Positions 37,101 to 49,165 of a stretch of 64,000 nt of DNA are shown here, piece after piece. Each line of letters begins with the position of its first letter. Positions within the stretch are counted from its first letter, which is position 1. The DNA is from Ilex aquifolium. Lineage: Eukaryota; Streptophyta; Magnoliopsida; Aquifoliales; Aquifoliaceae. The notes below the pieces were generated by a model, which was not told the DNA's origin, made no database searches, and saw only the letters and a list, made by a program, of their open reading frames with translations. The DNA lies in contig OX637407.1 of the NCBI GenBank assembly GCA_951799425.1, positions 875,501-939,500 of the forward strand. The letters are read 5' to 3'. The translations under genes and the position numbers were made by a program.

Positions 37101-38762
37101 TGGATGGAGTACCTAGAAGACTATGACTTCACTTTGCATTACCACCCTGGTAAGGCAAATGTGGTGGCTGACGCACTTAGTCGGAAGTCACGGGGTGTCT
37201 TAGCTAGTGTGGCTTCCCGGGAGTGGCGGATGCTTGAGGCCGTGGGCCAATTTGGGCTGCATTATCGGGGTCGGACTCAGGGTGTTTTAGGGAGTTTGGT
37301 GGCTACGCCTTCCCTACTGAGCAGAGTGATTGAGTCACAGAGACAGGACTCAGAGTTATCATCCATCAGGGACCGAGTGCAGGCGGGTACTGGTGACGAG
37401 GGCTGGGCCATTCACTCGGATGACAGTCTTCGGTTTAGGGGAAGGGTTGTGGTTCCCCAGTCGGCGGAGCTGAGAGAGGAGATCCTCAGGGAGTTCCATT
37501 GCTCTCGTTTTGCGGTGCACCCAGGCGGCACGAAGATGTATCATGATCTTCGTCGCCAGTATTATTGGAGTGGAATGAAGAGGCAAATTGGCGACTTTGT
37601 CAGAAGATGCCTCACATGTCAACAGATTAAAGCCGAGCACCAGAGACCAGCAGGGTTGCTCTAGCCCTTGGAAGTGGCTGAGTGGAAGTGGGAGCACGTC
37701 ACAATGGACTTTGTGACCCACTTGCCACGGACATCGCGGGGACATGATGCGGTGTGGGTGATAGTGGACCGGCTTACGAAGTCGGCACACTTTTTGGCGG
37801 TGCGGATGACCTTCACTCTGGAGGAATTCTGCAGGTTGTACATAAGGGAGATAGTCCGGTTGCATGGGGTACCCGTATCTATAGTATCGGATCGGGATCC
37901 CAGGTTTACGGCTCACTTTTGGGAGAGTTTCCAGCGAGCCATGGGGACTCAGTTGAGGATGAGCACAGCCTTTCATCCCCAGACAGATGGTCAGTCAGAG
38001 AGGACCATTCAGACGTTAGAGGACATGCTACGAGCATGTGTCCTAGACCTCAAGGGTAGTTGGGAAGAGCATTTACCCTTAGTGGAATTCGCCTATAATA
38101 ACAGCTATCAGGCGAGCATACGGATGGCACCCTATGAGGCGCTTTATGGGAGGCCTTGTCGTTCTCCGGTTTGTTGGACTGAGGTTGGAGAAAGACCCTC
38201 TACTGGCCCAGAATTAATAAGAGACACCTCGGAGAAGGTGGACCTAATAAAGAAACGTCTTCTCACGGCTCAAAGCCGGCAGAAGAGTTACGCCGATAGA
38301 AGGCGGCGACCTCTGGAGTTTGAGGTGGGAGATCATGTCTTCTTAAAGGTGATGCCCAAGAGAGGAGTGGTCAGATTCGGCAAGCGAGGAAAGCTGTCGC
38401 CGAGATATAATGGGCCCTTCGAGATACTTGAGAGAGTTGGCACTGTGGCCTATAGGTTGGCGTTGCCACCAGGTTTATCGAGTGTTCATGCTGTATTCCA
38501 TGTCTCTATGCTCCGGAAGTATACTCCAGATCCGACGCATGTTGTGGATTGGGGAGAACTCGTTGTTGATGCAGATGGGACCTTTGAGGAGGGACCGGTG
38601 CGTGTCATGGATAGCCGGGAGCAGGTTTTGCGAGGCAAGACCGTGAGGCTTGTGAAGGTGTTGTGGCGACACCGAGGGGTGGAAGAGGCAACATGGGAGC
38701 GAGAGGACACCATACGTGCCAATTATCCTTTCTTGTTCGAGGATGGAGGTATATTCTTATAG
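34167..38762 (+). pseudogene. gag-pol region of G, second copy (fossil)
   Basis: A near-exact repeat of 26648-31243 displaced by 7519 bp, with the same domain order and the same breaks. The one coding-region difference I noticed by eye is a single base in the Gln-rich linker after the CCHC knuckle. That degree of identity means the duplication is very recent, or that the copies are being homogenised. A collapse or expansion artefact in assembly is the other explanation to exclude. Confidence 0.9.
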
Positions 38763-38854
38763 TCATTTAGTGTTATATGACTGTGGCATATGCATGTGGT
38801 AGTGTGCATGAGTGTGTGAATTTCGGGGACGAAATTCTTTTAAGGGGGGAAGAA

Positions 38855-41325
38855 TGTAAAACCCGAGAAAATTTGAACTTTTGTGAAAAAGGGCAAAATG
38901 GTAAATTGCCACTATGGTACAGGTTGTAAACCTGAAATTTTCTAGAAATTGGATGACGAAATGAACCTCACCGTTGGATTCGTCTCGCGAAAACTAGTTA
39001 CCCTGTCAAATTTCATTAAATTCCGAGTTAGTCGGATTTTTCGCGTTTTACGAGGCGGTCGAGCCTCGGGAGACCCAAAAACGAGATTCTGATTTAAAAT
39101 TTTAAATTTTGGGAAATAAATGACGGCAAGTTAAAATAAAAATATTTTGAACTTGAACCGGAGCGAAATTTAATCGTTTCGGGGTTAAAACGGACCCGGG
39201 AAATAAGGGCCGTGTGGCGCATTGTGGGCCAAGCATTTAAAGAGTATTTAAAGGGGAGAAAATCAGATTTCTCTCCCCATTTGCTCAGCCGGTTTTAACG
39301 TGAGAGGAAGAGAGGGAAAGAGCAAGTCTTCTCCACCTTCTCTCTACGATCTACACCCATTGAGAGCTCAAATCCACTCGGGCCAAGAACAAAAGTCGTT
39401 CTCCTCGCCAAGGGCTACAAAACCATACCAAGGAGGTCGGGTTTTGGAGAGAATCCAAGGACGGGATTTTTGGAGGCTAGGGCTTTGGGATAGGATCGGG
39501 TTTTGGAGGCTTCCTACGGTTATTCTACACGCTACAAGAGGTAGGGTTTCCTCCTACTAAGGTTCATTCCAAACCTAGAATGTTTTAATGAAATGGGTAG
39601 GATGATTGGTTGTGTATCTCTTTCCCCTTTTGTTTGATTTGGGTAAAATTGGGTATATGAAATTGTTCCAATGTGATTCTTGGATTATGTGAATTGTGGG
39701 CATGCTATGTGCTTACATTATGCCATGAGATTTGAAGTATGTTATTACTTGATTATGTGATGACATGTTTGGGTGTTGTCCAAGATAAAATGTTGATATA
39801 TATATACGTGTTTGTAATATATTGACATTGTAGGGAATAATGGGAATTATATGCTTATGATATAAATTGCCATGAAATATGTGAAATATGATTAGAATGT
39901 TCAAGTGTTACTCATAGCATATTGAACATGATAATATTGTTGAAATGAGACATCACATTTCATATGCACGGGAGCATTGCACTTAGTGGGTGTGTGTGCA
40001 TGGTGGTTGTCTTCACCACGCTTGGTGGATGACGAGTGGGCTCGGGTAAGACGGGTCGATGACCTAGTCGAGTCGCACGGTTTGCATGGTTGTTAGGGTT
40101 GGGGTAGCAAGAAGGGCTAGACTATCCCTCGGGTGAGAGACCCGGTGATTGGATACGCACTCCGTTGGTATAAGAGTCCATAAAGTGTGTCGGTGTACGC
40201 GGAACCGTTGGTGGAAGTCCATGAATTCCGTGTCGGTTGGGTGCCGTTGGTGTAAGTCCATAAATATCCACCCCAAGAAAGACCCTAGAATGAAAAATCA
40301 TTTGATGTGCAACATCAATGACAGATTAGTACACATTGGCACTTGCATGTGTAGAGGAGCCGGGAAGGGCTCGGTTGATATGCATGAGTGAGTCTCACCT
40401 CATTCCATAGCATGACATTGCAATTTCCATCATTGAATATATTTCCTTGCTTGGAATGTTATGAATTGTGGTTTTGTGGCATGTGAACATTTCATATGCA
40501 TATAGGTTGGGGAGTAGCCTCATTAGGAAATACCCTATTGAGCGTGGCTCACCCTTTGTGGGAAAAACATTTCAGGTGCGGGGTTCACACCGGCGGACGG
40601 CTCCCATTTCGAGCCCCAAGGTTGAAGAAAGCCGACTTGTGGCTTTTATTGTTGTTTTGTAAAAGCTTTTGAAAAGAATTCCATTTTGATATGTAAATGT
40701 ATGGAATCAATTGTAATAGAACTTGTATAAACCATGTTTTATATGGAAATCCTTGTCAAACATGTATTTGATGAGTTGGGAAGGGTTTTGAATGGATTGG
40801 AAAGGAAAAATGGTTGAAAATGGCAAAACTGGGCAGAGAGTACCGGTACTGAATGGTACCGGTACTGGGTACCGGTACTGGGTACCGGTACGGAATGGTA
40901 CCGGTACTGGACACCGGTACCCTCTTTCCAGTGGGTTGACAGTACCGGTACCGGGTACCGGTACTGAATGGTACCGGTACTGGATACCGGTACCCCCTTT
41001 CCAGTGGGTTGATAGTACCGGTACCGGGTACCGGTACTAGTACCAGTACTCTCTTCAAAATTTTCAGATTTTCACACTGCTTCGCCCTATTTTCAATCTA
41101 CGTTTCCTTTCCCTCCAATGATGTAAATGAAGTATAAATCATGGTATATCGAATATTGGTTGAACCCAAATGAATAATCGAATCCGGTTAACAATGGTGA
41201 ATTAAGATCCCGGTTAAGGGGATGCTACTACCGTGGTGTTAGGTTGAGTGACATCCATGGTTATTTCCGCGGGTTGACGGGTGGTCAACGGTTAATATAG
41301 GACCCCCGGAGATTGGGGCGTCACA
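38855..41325 (+). repeat. LTR3 of G
   Basis: A 2471-bp LTR that shares the 10-bp stretch and four base states with LTR2. It differs from both other LTRs in the palindrome array and in one base of GGTGGTCAACGG near 41287. It is followed directly by the target duplication GTTTC. Confidence 0.9.
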
Positions 41326-41330
41326 GTTTC

Positions 41331-42708
41331 GAGCAGAAATACAGAAATTCAGGAGGATTCAAGTGTACAAGTTGAATAAGGAAGGGGTGGCAAGTGCAAT
41401 GATCAAATAAATAACTAGTCAACAAGGATGCTACCAAAGCAAAAATTGAGAGAAATGCCACCGTCCGGAAGGTCCTTAAGCCACCTCAACTCTCTTTCCT
41501 CTCCTATTGGTCCAATTAAGCAACAAAGTCCTCCTATTGGCCATCCAGGGTGTCTGTCGCCTTAAAGCCCCCTACTGGTGCCTATAAATAGCTTGCTTCA
41601 GCCATTTTTTCAGAGGGAATCCAGGAGAGTTCAGTCCAGTGCAAAATGGAAGGAAAGAGAGAAAGGAAGGAAGAGCAAAGCCCTGCCAAAATCACTTCTT
41701 AGCCAGAATTTTCTTTACTTCTACATTTTTGTTTATCCTTTCTACCTGGAGGGTTGAACCTCTCCCACTTTTGTGCCCTAGCTGGTAATAAGAGTGGCAG
41801 TGTTTCAGCTATTCCTTGGGGAAGGACTTTTTTATATTTTGTTTTCAGTTGTACTGAGATTATCTCTTTCCTTTTGCTCGTCTATAACAATGAGGCATGA
41901 GTAGTCCGTTTATACTCTTTGGGGAAGGGTGAATACATGTGTAATATTATTTACATTATGGAAGTGCCGATGCTTTACTTATGCGTTAATGTTTATACCT
42001 CCCTTAATTGATGCATGGTTATATTTATAATATGCTCATGGTTATGAACACCGAACAAAGCTTAATGCTATATACCATACTATATATAATTATTATGTGC
42101 TTCATGCATTATACAGTGATGTACGTAGTTGGACTTTATGTAACAATCGGGAGATTGGTTATAGACGGGTTAAATCTCGCCATAGTAATTGCTTTTGATT
42201 CAATGAATAATTCGGAACTCCGTCTCATTGAATCATCAACCAGCCAATTGAATAGCTTGAGTAAACCTTTTGAATGGTTCACCTTCTGGCTTACTAGGGT
42301 TATTTTTATTTGATTGTTGCATGGTACAAAGACCTTCCGACTAACCTATTATGTTGTTGTGTTATGGTTCAATATACATCAAATCTACCGGTTAACTTTC
42401 CAGTAAAATGGGAGTTAATTGTTGTAAGGTGGCATTTCCATAAACAAACAATATAATGTATGTTGGATCCCCGAACTGAAGAGTACCTTTTACCATTGTC
42501 TTTCAACGTTTTAGTTAAGTGTTTATTTGATAGTTCTAAGCTTACACCACAAGCTATTCTATTAAACATTACATTCATGAAAATTTTACCATTTTTGTTT
42601 TGAAGCCTGACAGTTAGCTCCCTGTGGGTTCGACCTCGGACTTAAATCGAGAAATATTACAAGTTGACCACTTATACTTGGGTGTATGACATAAATCAGG
42701 TCAGATCA
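41331..42708 (+). repeat. 5' LTR of D, right portion
   Basis: This continues the LTR begun at 23700. A single near-palindrome CCGTCCGGAAGG (41460-41471), one base off the core of E's palindrome, lies upstream of CCTATAAATA (41581-41590). A hairpin related to the R/U5 domain of A and C is at 41748-41765. The LTR ends CAGATCA at 42708, eight bases before the primer site. Confidence 0.75.
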
Positions 42709-42715
42709 AACTTTT

Positions 42716-42733
42716 TGGCACTATTGTCGAGTA
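42716..42733 (+). promoter_or_regulatory. Decayed primer-binding site of D
   Basis: TGGCACTATTGTCGAGTA aligns with the Asp-tRNA site of C but differs at several bases. It was identified by position after the LTR and before gag. Confidence 0.6.
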
Positions 42734-42914
42734 GTTACGGTGATTTAAAAACAAACAGGGAAGTTGTCTAGATGTATTATATGTGTATACACTGTTTGTC
42801 ATATCTTCATTGTTTATGTTTGTTAATTCATCAGTAGGATCTGTAAATTAGTCTAGTACTTCATCTTCGTCATCCTCATCGTCACAAGCATCATCAGACT
42901 CTTTTGAGCTAAGC

Positions 42915-43555
42915 ATGGCTAATAATAATCAAAGGGAACATGAGATAGTTCAGAATGTCCAACCTTTAAGAGAATACTTGCACCCTACATGCACTAGTGT
43001 CCCGTCATGTTTTGTTTTTCCCACTAATGCTCCAAATTTCAACATTAAGGCAGGGACAATACAGCTTTTACCACAATTTCGTGGTCTGGAGTCTGAAAAC
43101 CACATTTGCATATGAAAGAATTTGAGGAAGTATGTGGAGCCTTGCAAGATAATTCTGAGATGGTCTGGTTGAAACTTTTTCCTTTCTCTTTGAAGGATAA
43201 TGCTAAATAGTGGCTAAATTCTTTAAAAGCTCAATCTATTCCAAGTTGGCAAGTTTTGCAAATTGAATTTTTCAAAAACTTTTTTCCTGTGCATCGCACT
43301 AATGCATTAAGACGTCAAATCATGAATTTTTCTGTAAAAGAAGGAGAAATTTTTTATCAATGTTGGGAGAGATTTAAGGATCTTCTCCAAGCTTGCCCAC
43401 ATCATGCATTTGAAAGTTGGACTTTAGTTGGTTTCTTCTATGTTGCCCTCCCATCCGCACTACGTCAATTTGTTGAAATGATGGGCCAGGGGGAATTCAT
43501 GGGTAAGAGCCCCGAGAGGCATTCGAATTTTTTGACACCATTTCTAAGAGTTTTT
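42915..43555 (+). pseudogene. gag start of D (fossil)
   Basis: It opens MANNNQREHEIVQNVQPL and aligns with C gag: LHPTCTSVPSCFVFP, then the core with FFPVHRTNALRRQIMNFSV, FYQCWERFKDLLQACPHHAF and EMMGQGEFMGKSP. It stops at about 43555, where F sequence begins. It is broken, with a few breaks. Confidence 0.75.
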
Positions 43556-45031
43556 ACATCAAATGATATTTTGAAAACTAGGGTCTTTCTTGGGATCGGA
43601 CTTCTTTATGGACTTAACCAATGGTCTTCCACACCCGTACACTTTATGGGCTCTTATACCAACGGAGTGCACCCCCCAAACACCGGGTCTTTCACCCGAG
43701 AGGTCGTCATGCCTCTTCTTGCTCATCCCGACCCAATTTATCATGCAATCAAGCGGCTTAGCTAGGTCTTCGACCCAACTTTTCCCAAGCCATACTGTCA
43801 AGCCCCAAGTGTGGTATTGACATCAACCATGCACACACACCCATGTAATGAGATGCGTATGCAATGCCATGTTCCATTGCATACAACATAATGCTCAATA
43901 TATATCCATGGCAAATCATATCAAAGCTTATAAATACCATATCCCCATGAAGCTAACACATTAGCAACATATCCAATCAACACAAGATTTAAGCATGCTA
44001 TACATAGTCATGTGTCACACACTTTAACATACAAAAGGCATTTAACAACACCTTCAAGGCAACCATCATGTTATCACATAATCATTTCATTCCTATGACA
44101 AGGCTCAATGTACACAAATAGCACCTCATCATATAAACACATAGCATATCACTATATACCAAACTTCCAAGAATGACACAAGGAACCTCTATATATCGAG
44201 TTCAAACTAGAACTTGAATTCAACCATTTTTACCTTCCTTTCCATAACCATAGGTAAGTAAACCCTATAGTTCTATACACACCTACCCACCCATATGACA
44301 CCATAGGTGAAAAATAGTCCCAAGTAGGAGAAACCCTACCTCTTGAAGCGTAATTCACCCGAAGGAAGCTTCAAGAACACTTTCCAAGCCCAAGACTAGA
44401 TTTCCCCCAAATCTCCTCTTTTGGATCTTCGGTGAAATCCCTCGTTCTTGGTGTGGTTGCGTAGCCCTCGTCGATGTGATCGACTTTAGCTCTTGGCTCG
44501 ACGGATTCCGAGCGACGGAACTCCGGGAATCGACGGAAGAAGATTGTATTTTCTCTCTTTTCTCTCCCTCTTTCTCCCACACGTTGAACCAGAAGAATAT
44601 TGAAGAAATTCTGCTTAAAATGCAGATATTTGCTCCTATTTATAGTTCTAATACTCGGCCCACGTCGCGCCACGTGTCCCTCGCTTAATCGGGTCCGATT
44701 TCGTCCCGAAACGATTCGTTTGATCCCAGTTTAAGTTCAAATTAATTTTATTTGAACTTTAACTTAATTTTAAGAAAATTTTATAAAACTTATTTATGGG
44801 GACGTTCGTAGGGTGAATCGCCACGCAGTCGCCTCGAACGACGTGCAAAATCCGACTACTTCGGAATTCGACGAAATTTGACAAGGTGACTATATTTCGC
44901 GATACGAATTCAACAGCGAACTCCGTTTCCTCATCCGAGGTCTAGAACATGAGTATTTTAAATACGCATTATAGTGGCAAATTACTATTTTGCCCTTTTT
45001 TGGAAAAAGTTCAAATTTCCCGGGTTTTACA
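43556..45031 (-). repeat. Truncated 3' LTR of F
   Basis: On the minus strand it opens TGTAAAACCCGGG at 45031 and is homologous to the first 60% of the G LTRs (the CCCCAAGAAAGACCCTAG block is the last clear match). The part that in G holds the palindrome array is missing. The left border with D gag is not a normal LTR end. Confidence 0.75.
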
Positions 45032-45126
45032 TTCTTCCCCCCTTAAAAGGAATTTCGTCCCCGAAATTCACACACACACATACACGCAGTCTGATGCACA
45101 TGCTACAGTCATGTAATAGTAAATGA

Positions 45127-48100
45127 CTATAAAAACGTACCCCTATCCTCAAACAGGAAAGGATTATTGGCACGTACGGTGTCCTCGCGCTCCCATGTCG
45201 CCTCTTCCACTCCCCGGTGCTGCCACAGCACCTTCACTAGCCTCACGGTCTTGCCTCGTAAAACCTGATCCCGGCTATCCATGATACGCACCGGTCCCTC
45301 CTCGAAGGTCCCATCCGCATCAACAACAAGCTCACCCCAATCCACCACATGAGTCGGATCTGGGGTGTATTTCCAGAGCATAGAGACATGGAACACCGCG
45401 TGAACACTCGATAAATCTGGCGGTAACGCCAACCGGTAAGCAACTGTACCCACCCTCTCAAGTACCTCAAAGGGCCCGATGTATCTCGGCGACAGTTTCC
45501 CCCGCTTACCAAACCGGACCACTCCTCTTTTAGGCATAACCTTCAAGAAGACATGATCTCCCACCTCAAACTCTAGAGGTCGCCGTCGTCTATCGGCGTA
45601 GCTCTTCTGCCGGCTCTGAGCCGTGAGAAGACGCTTCCGTATCAAGTCCACTTTCTCTGAGGTGTCTCTAACCAAATCCGGACCCGTAGCAGGTCTCTCC
45701 CCAACCTCTGTCCAACAAACTGGAGATCGACATGGCCTCCCATATAGTGCCTCATAGGGTGCCATCTGTATGCTCGCCTGATAACTATTGTTATAGGCGA
45801 ACTCCACCAAGGGTAAATGATCTTCCCAGCTACCCTTGAGATCTAGGACACATGCCCGCAGCATGTCCTCTAAGGTCTGGGTGGTCCTCTCTGACTGACC
45901 ATCCGTCTGGGGGTAAAAAACAGTGCTCATCATCAACTGTGTCCTCATGGCTCGTTGGAAACTCTCCCAAAAATGAGCCGTAAACCTGGGATCCCGATCC
46001 GATACTATAGACACGGGTACCCCATGCAACCGGACAATCTCCCGTATATATAACCTGCAGAATTCCTCCAGTGTGAAGGTCATCCGCACAGCCAAAAAGT
46101 GTGCCGACTTCGTAAGCCGGTCCACTACCACCCATACCGCGTCATGTCCCCGCGATGTCCGTGGCAAGTGAGTCACAAAATCCATTGTGATATGTTCCCA
46201 CTTCCACTCAGCTACCTCCAATGGCTGGAGTAACCCTGCTGGTCTCTGGTGTTCAGCCTTTACTTGCTGACAAGTGAGACATCTACTAACAAATTCGCCA
46301 ACCTGTCGCTTTATCCCATTCCAATAATATTGGCGACGAAGATCATGATACATCTTCGTGCCCCCTGGATGAACCGCGAAACGGGAGCAATGAAACTCCC
46401 TAAGGATTTCCTCTCTCAGATCCGCCAACTGAGGAACCACAACCCTTCCTCGATACCGAAGACTACCATCCGAGTGAATGGCCCAGCCCTCGTCACCTGT
46501 ACCTGCCTGTACACGGTCCCGGATGGACAATAGCTCCGTGTCCTGACTCTGGGACTCAACAACCCTGCTCAGTAGGGAAGGTGTAGCCACCAAACTTCCC
46601 AAAGTACCCTGAGTCTGTCCCATATAACATAGCCCGAACTGTCCCACAGTCTCGAGCATCTGCCACTCTCGGGAAGCCACACTAGCCAAGACTCCCCGTG
46701 ACTTCCGACTGAGTGCGTCAGCTACCACATTTGCCTTACCGGGATGGTAATGCAAAGTGAAGTCATAGTCCTCCAAAAACTCCATCCATCTGCGTTGCCT
46801 CATATTGAGGTCCCGCTGTGTAAAAATGTACTTCAGACTTTTATGGTCTGAAAACACCTCGAACTGCTCACCGTATAAATAGTGGCGCCAAGCCTTCAAG
46901 GCAAAGACAATGGCCGCCAACTCCATATCATGTGTAGGGTAACTCTGCTCGTGGTTCTTTAACTGCCGAGAACCATAAGCTACCACTCTCCCGGACTGCA
47001 TCAAGACGCATCCAAGTCCGTCCTTAGAGGCATCACAATACACTGTGTACCTCTGTCCCCTTTCTGGGACTATCAGTATAGGAGCTGAAGTAAGCCTCCT
47101 CTTCAACTCCTGGAATGCATTCTCGCAAGAATCATTCCATTCAAACTTAACCTCTTTCCGGGTCAACCTAGTCATAGGTGAAGCTAGTCGGGAGAAGTCC
47201 TCAATGAACCTCCTGTAATACCCTGCCAATTCCAAGAAACTACGTATCTCGAAGACTGACTTCGGCCTCTCCCAATTCATGACTGCCTCCACCTTCTCCG
47301 GGTCTACGGATACACCCGAAGTCGATACCACATGTCCCAAAAACTTTACCTCAGTCAACCAAAATTCACACTTACTGAACTTGGCATATAACTGATGGTC
47401 TCTCAAGATCTGAAGAACGATCCTCAAGTGACCCTCATGCTCCTCCTCAGACTTGGAGTAAATCAAGATGTCGTTAACAAAAACCACGATGAACTGATCA
47501 AGGTAGGGTTGGAACACCCTATGCATGAGATCCATGAATGCCGCTGGGGCGTTCGTCAATCCGAATGGCATCACTGTGAACTCGAAATGCCCATAACGCG
47601 TCCGAAACGCCGTCTTAGGGATATCTGTCTCCCTAACTCTCAACTGATGGTAACCGGTGCGGAGATCTATCTTGGAGTAGACCCGCGCCCCTCTCAGCTG
47701 ATCAAACAAGTCATCAATCCTCGGCAAAGGGTACCTATTCTTGATAGTAACCCTATTCAACTGCCGGTAGTCTATGCATAGTCGAAGGGTTTTGTCCTTC
47801 TTCTTTGCAAATAACACCGGAGCGCCCCAAGGTGAGGTACTCGGTCTAATGAAACCCCGGTCCAACAATTCCTGCAATTGGACCTTGAGTTCTTGCAACT
47901 CAGCAGGCGCCATCCTATGTGGAGTCATAGAAATGGGCGATGTACCAGGATGCAACTCTATAGTGAAATCTACATCCCTATGTGGAGGTAATCCCGGAAG
48001 TTCACCCGGAAAAACATCCTCATAATCACACACAACCCGAGGTAGACCGAACTCCTGTCTCGCCTCGTCCTCCAGGGTAAGGCTTGCTAGCCAACCCATC

Positions 48101-48230
48101 AAATGTCCGTGCCATCTAGAGTCGTACACGGCTTGAGGTAAAGCATCGTGCTTATCCCCCTGAAACCTGAAACAAACCCCATCCGATGTGTAAGCAGTAA
48201 CCCGCTTCCGGTCACAATCAATGACGACTC
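45127..48230 (-). pseudogene. pol region of F, 5' part missing (fossil)
   Basis: An open stretch of about 1000 codons ending at 45127, homologous to G pol. It contains the protease-RT linker, RT ([12 protein letters not shown] and a FVNDILIYS version of the active-site block), RNase H ([13 protein letters not shown]), the integrase HHCC part ([17 protein letters not shown]), the D-D-E core, and a chromodomain-like tail ([18 protein letters not shown]). It is close to, but clearly distinct from, G. The upstream gag-protease part is separated from it by element C, so it is no longer a complete gene. Confidence 0.85.
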
Positions 48231-48502
48231 GGTGTGCTGATTAACCCTAATTAATGTAAAATGTAATTAAATTAAAAGGTCAATTGTGTAATTAAATAAA
48301 GTTAAACTAGTCAAAATAAATCTAATTAGGGTTAATGTGTGAATTAAGGATAATGCATTGAATGTTGTTCTTTTCAGGTTTTTATGCGTCAAAACGACGG
48401 GAGCCAATTATCAAAGCATGGAGAGCAACTTATCAAAGCATAGGGTGTAAATTATTAAAGCTCAAAACAAAGGGAGATCAAAGTGTAAATCAAGATTTTC
48501 TT

Positions 48503-48684
48503 GATATTTGTAATTAAATATCTTTTAGGATAAATATCTTTTAGGATATTTGTAATTAAATATCTTTTAGGATAAATATCTTTTAGGATATTTGTAATTA
48601 AATATCTTTTAGGATAAATATCTTTTAGGATATTTGTAATTAAATATCTTTTAGGATAAATATCTTTTAGGATATTTGTAATTT
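48503..48684 (+). repeat. 42-bp AT-rich tandem repeat upstream of C LTR1 TATA
   Basis: The unit begins GATATTTGTAATTAAATATC and contains two copies of ATCTTTTAGGATA-type sequence; arms AAATATC and GATATTT form inverted repeats. There are four full units plus a partial one here, and six plus a partial in LTR2 (60704-60970). The array ends a few bases before the TATA-like box. Confidence 0.88.
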
Positions 48685-48850
48685 GGATGCCTTTAAATAC
48701 CCCCCTTGGGGGCTTGTAATGGGCATCCTTCTCTTGTTTCATTTTTCTTGTAAAGAACATTTCTTCCTAGTGGAAAACACTCCAAAGGTCTTGAATCTAT
48801 TTCTTGAATCATCTTTCAAGTATTATTGCTTTATTTACTTTCTTGAGTTA

Positions 48851-49165
48851 TTGTTTTCTTTTTATTAGATCTTGGTTGTGAATTAAACACCAAGAAGTTG
48901 TTGTTTTCTTTTTATTAGATCTTGGTTGTGAATTAAACACCAAGAAGTTGTTGTTTTCTTTTTATTAGATCTTGGTTGTGAATTAAACACCAAGAAGTTG
49001 TTGTTTTCTTTTTATTAGATCTTGGTTGTGAATTAAACACCAAGAAGTTATTGTTTTCTTTTATGTTTTTATTATATCTTGGTTGTGGATTAAACACCAA
49101 GAAGTTGTTGTTTTCTTTTATGTATTATCATCTCTTGGTTGTGGATTAAACACCAAGTATTTATT
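48851..49165 (+). repeat. Hairpin tandem repeat in R of C LTR1
   Basis: About six units, four at exactly 50 bp, each carry CTTGGT...ACCAAG arms around an A/T-rich loop. The array lies downstream of the TATA box, so the RNA leader would carry a row of similar hairpins. LTR2 has the same array at about 61136-61448. Confidence 0.8.

Larger units (their letters stand above)
23827..41325 (+). mobile_element. Tekay/Del-like tandem array G: LTR-internal-LTR-internal-LTR
   Basis: Three LTRs (23827-26291, 31336-33810, 38855-41325) alternate with two internal regions (26292-31335, 33811-38854) at a period of 7519 bp. The whole is flanked by perfect 5-bp duplications GTTTC (23822-23826 and 41326-41330), inside the LTR of D. 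The two internals are almost identical by eye and share the same breaks (about four in gag-pol), so the array grew by recombination after the element had already decayed. The outer LTRs differ at roughly six bases plus small repeat-length changes, which suggests insertion within the last few hundred thousand years under commonly used plant rates. Confidence 0.93.
23700..43555 (+). mobile_element. Athila-like element D, 5' part, split by G
   Basis: Fossil made of a 5' LTR (23700-23826 and 41331-42708, about 1505 bp joined across G), a decayed Asp-type primer site (42716-42733), and the first part of gag (42915-43555), where it meets truncated F. The LTR opens TGATTAACCCTAAATAATGCG, close to that of C. 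It is broken, with several breaks in the short gag remnant. It begins inside the LTR of T2. Confidence 0.75.
43556..48237 (-). mobile_element. Tekay/Del-like element F, partial
   Basis: Fossil relative of G in the opposite orientation: a truncated 3' LTR (45031 down to about 43556), a polypurine tract (45032-45048), and pol reading to about 48230, where the LTR of C starts. Gag and the 5' LTR are absent from the window. It is broken by the insertion of C and by loss of the far part of the LTR; the visible pol frame itself is open. Confidence 0.85.

Noticed and set aside
42008-42313. A 101-codon frame within D's LTR
   Set aside because: It lies in R/U5 of an LTR, has no counterpart in the A or C LTRs and shows no domain.
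48503-48684. CRISPR-like regular repeats
   Set aside because: The units are contiguous, without unique spacers, and lie in a plant LTR promoter.
48455-48760. Minus-strand frame of repeated YLITNILKDIYPKR units
   Set aside because: It is only the 42-bp LTR repeat read in frame, because 42 is divisible by three.
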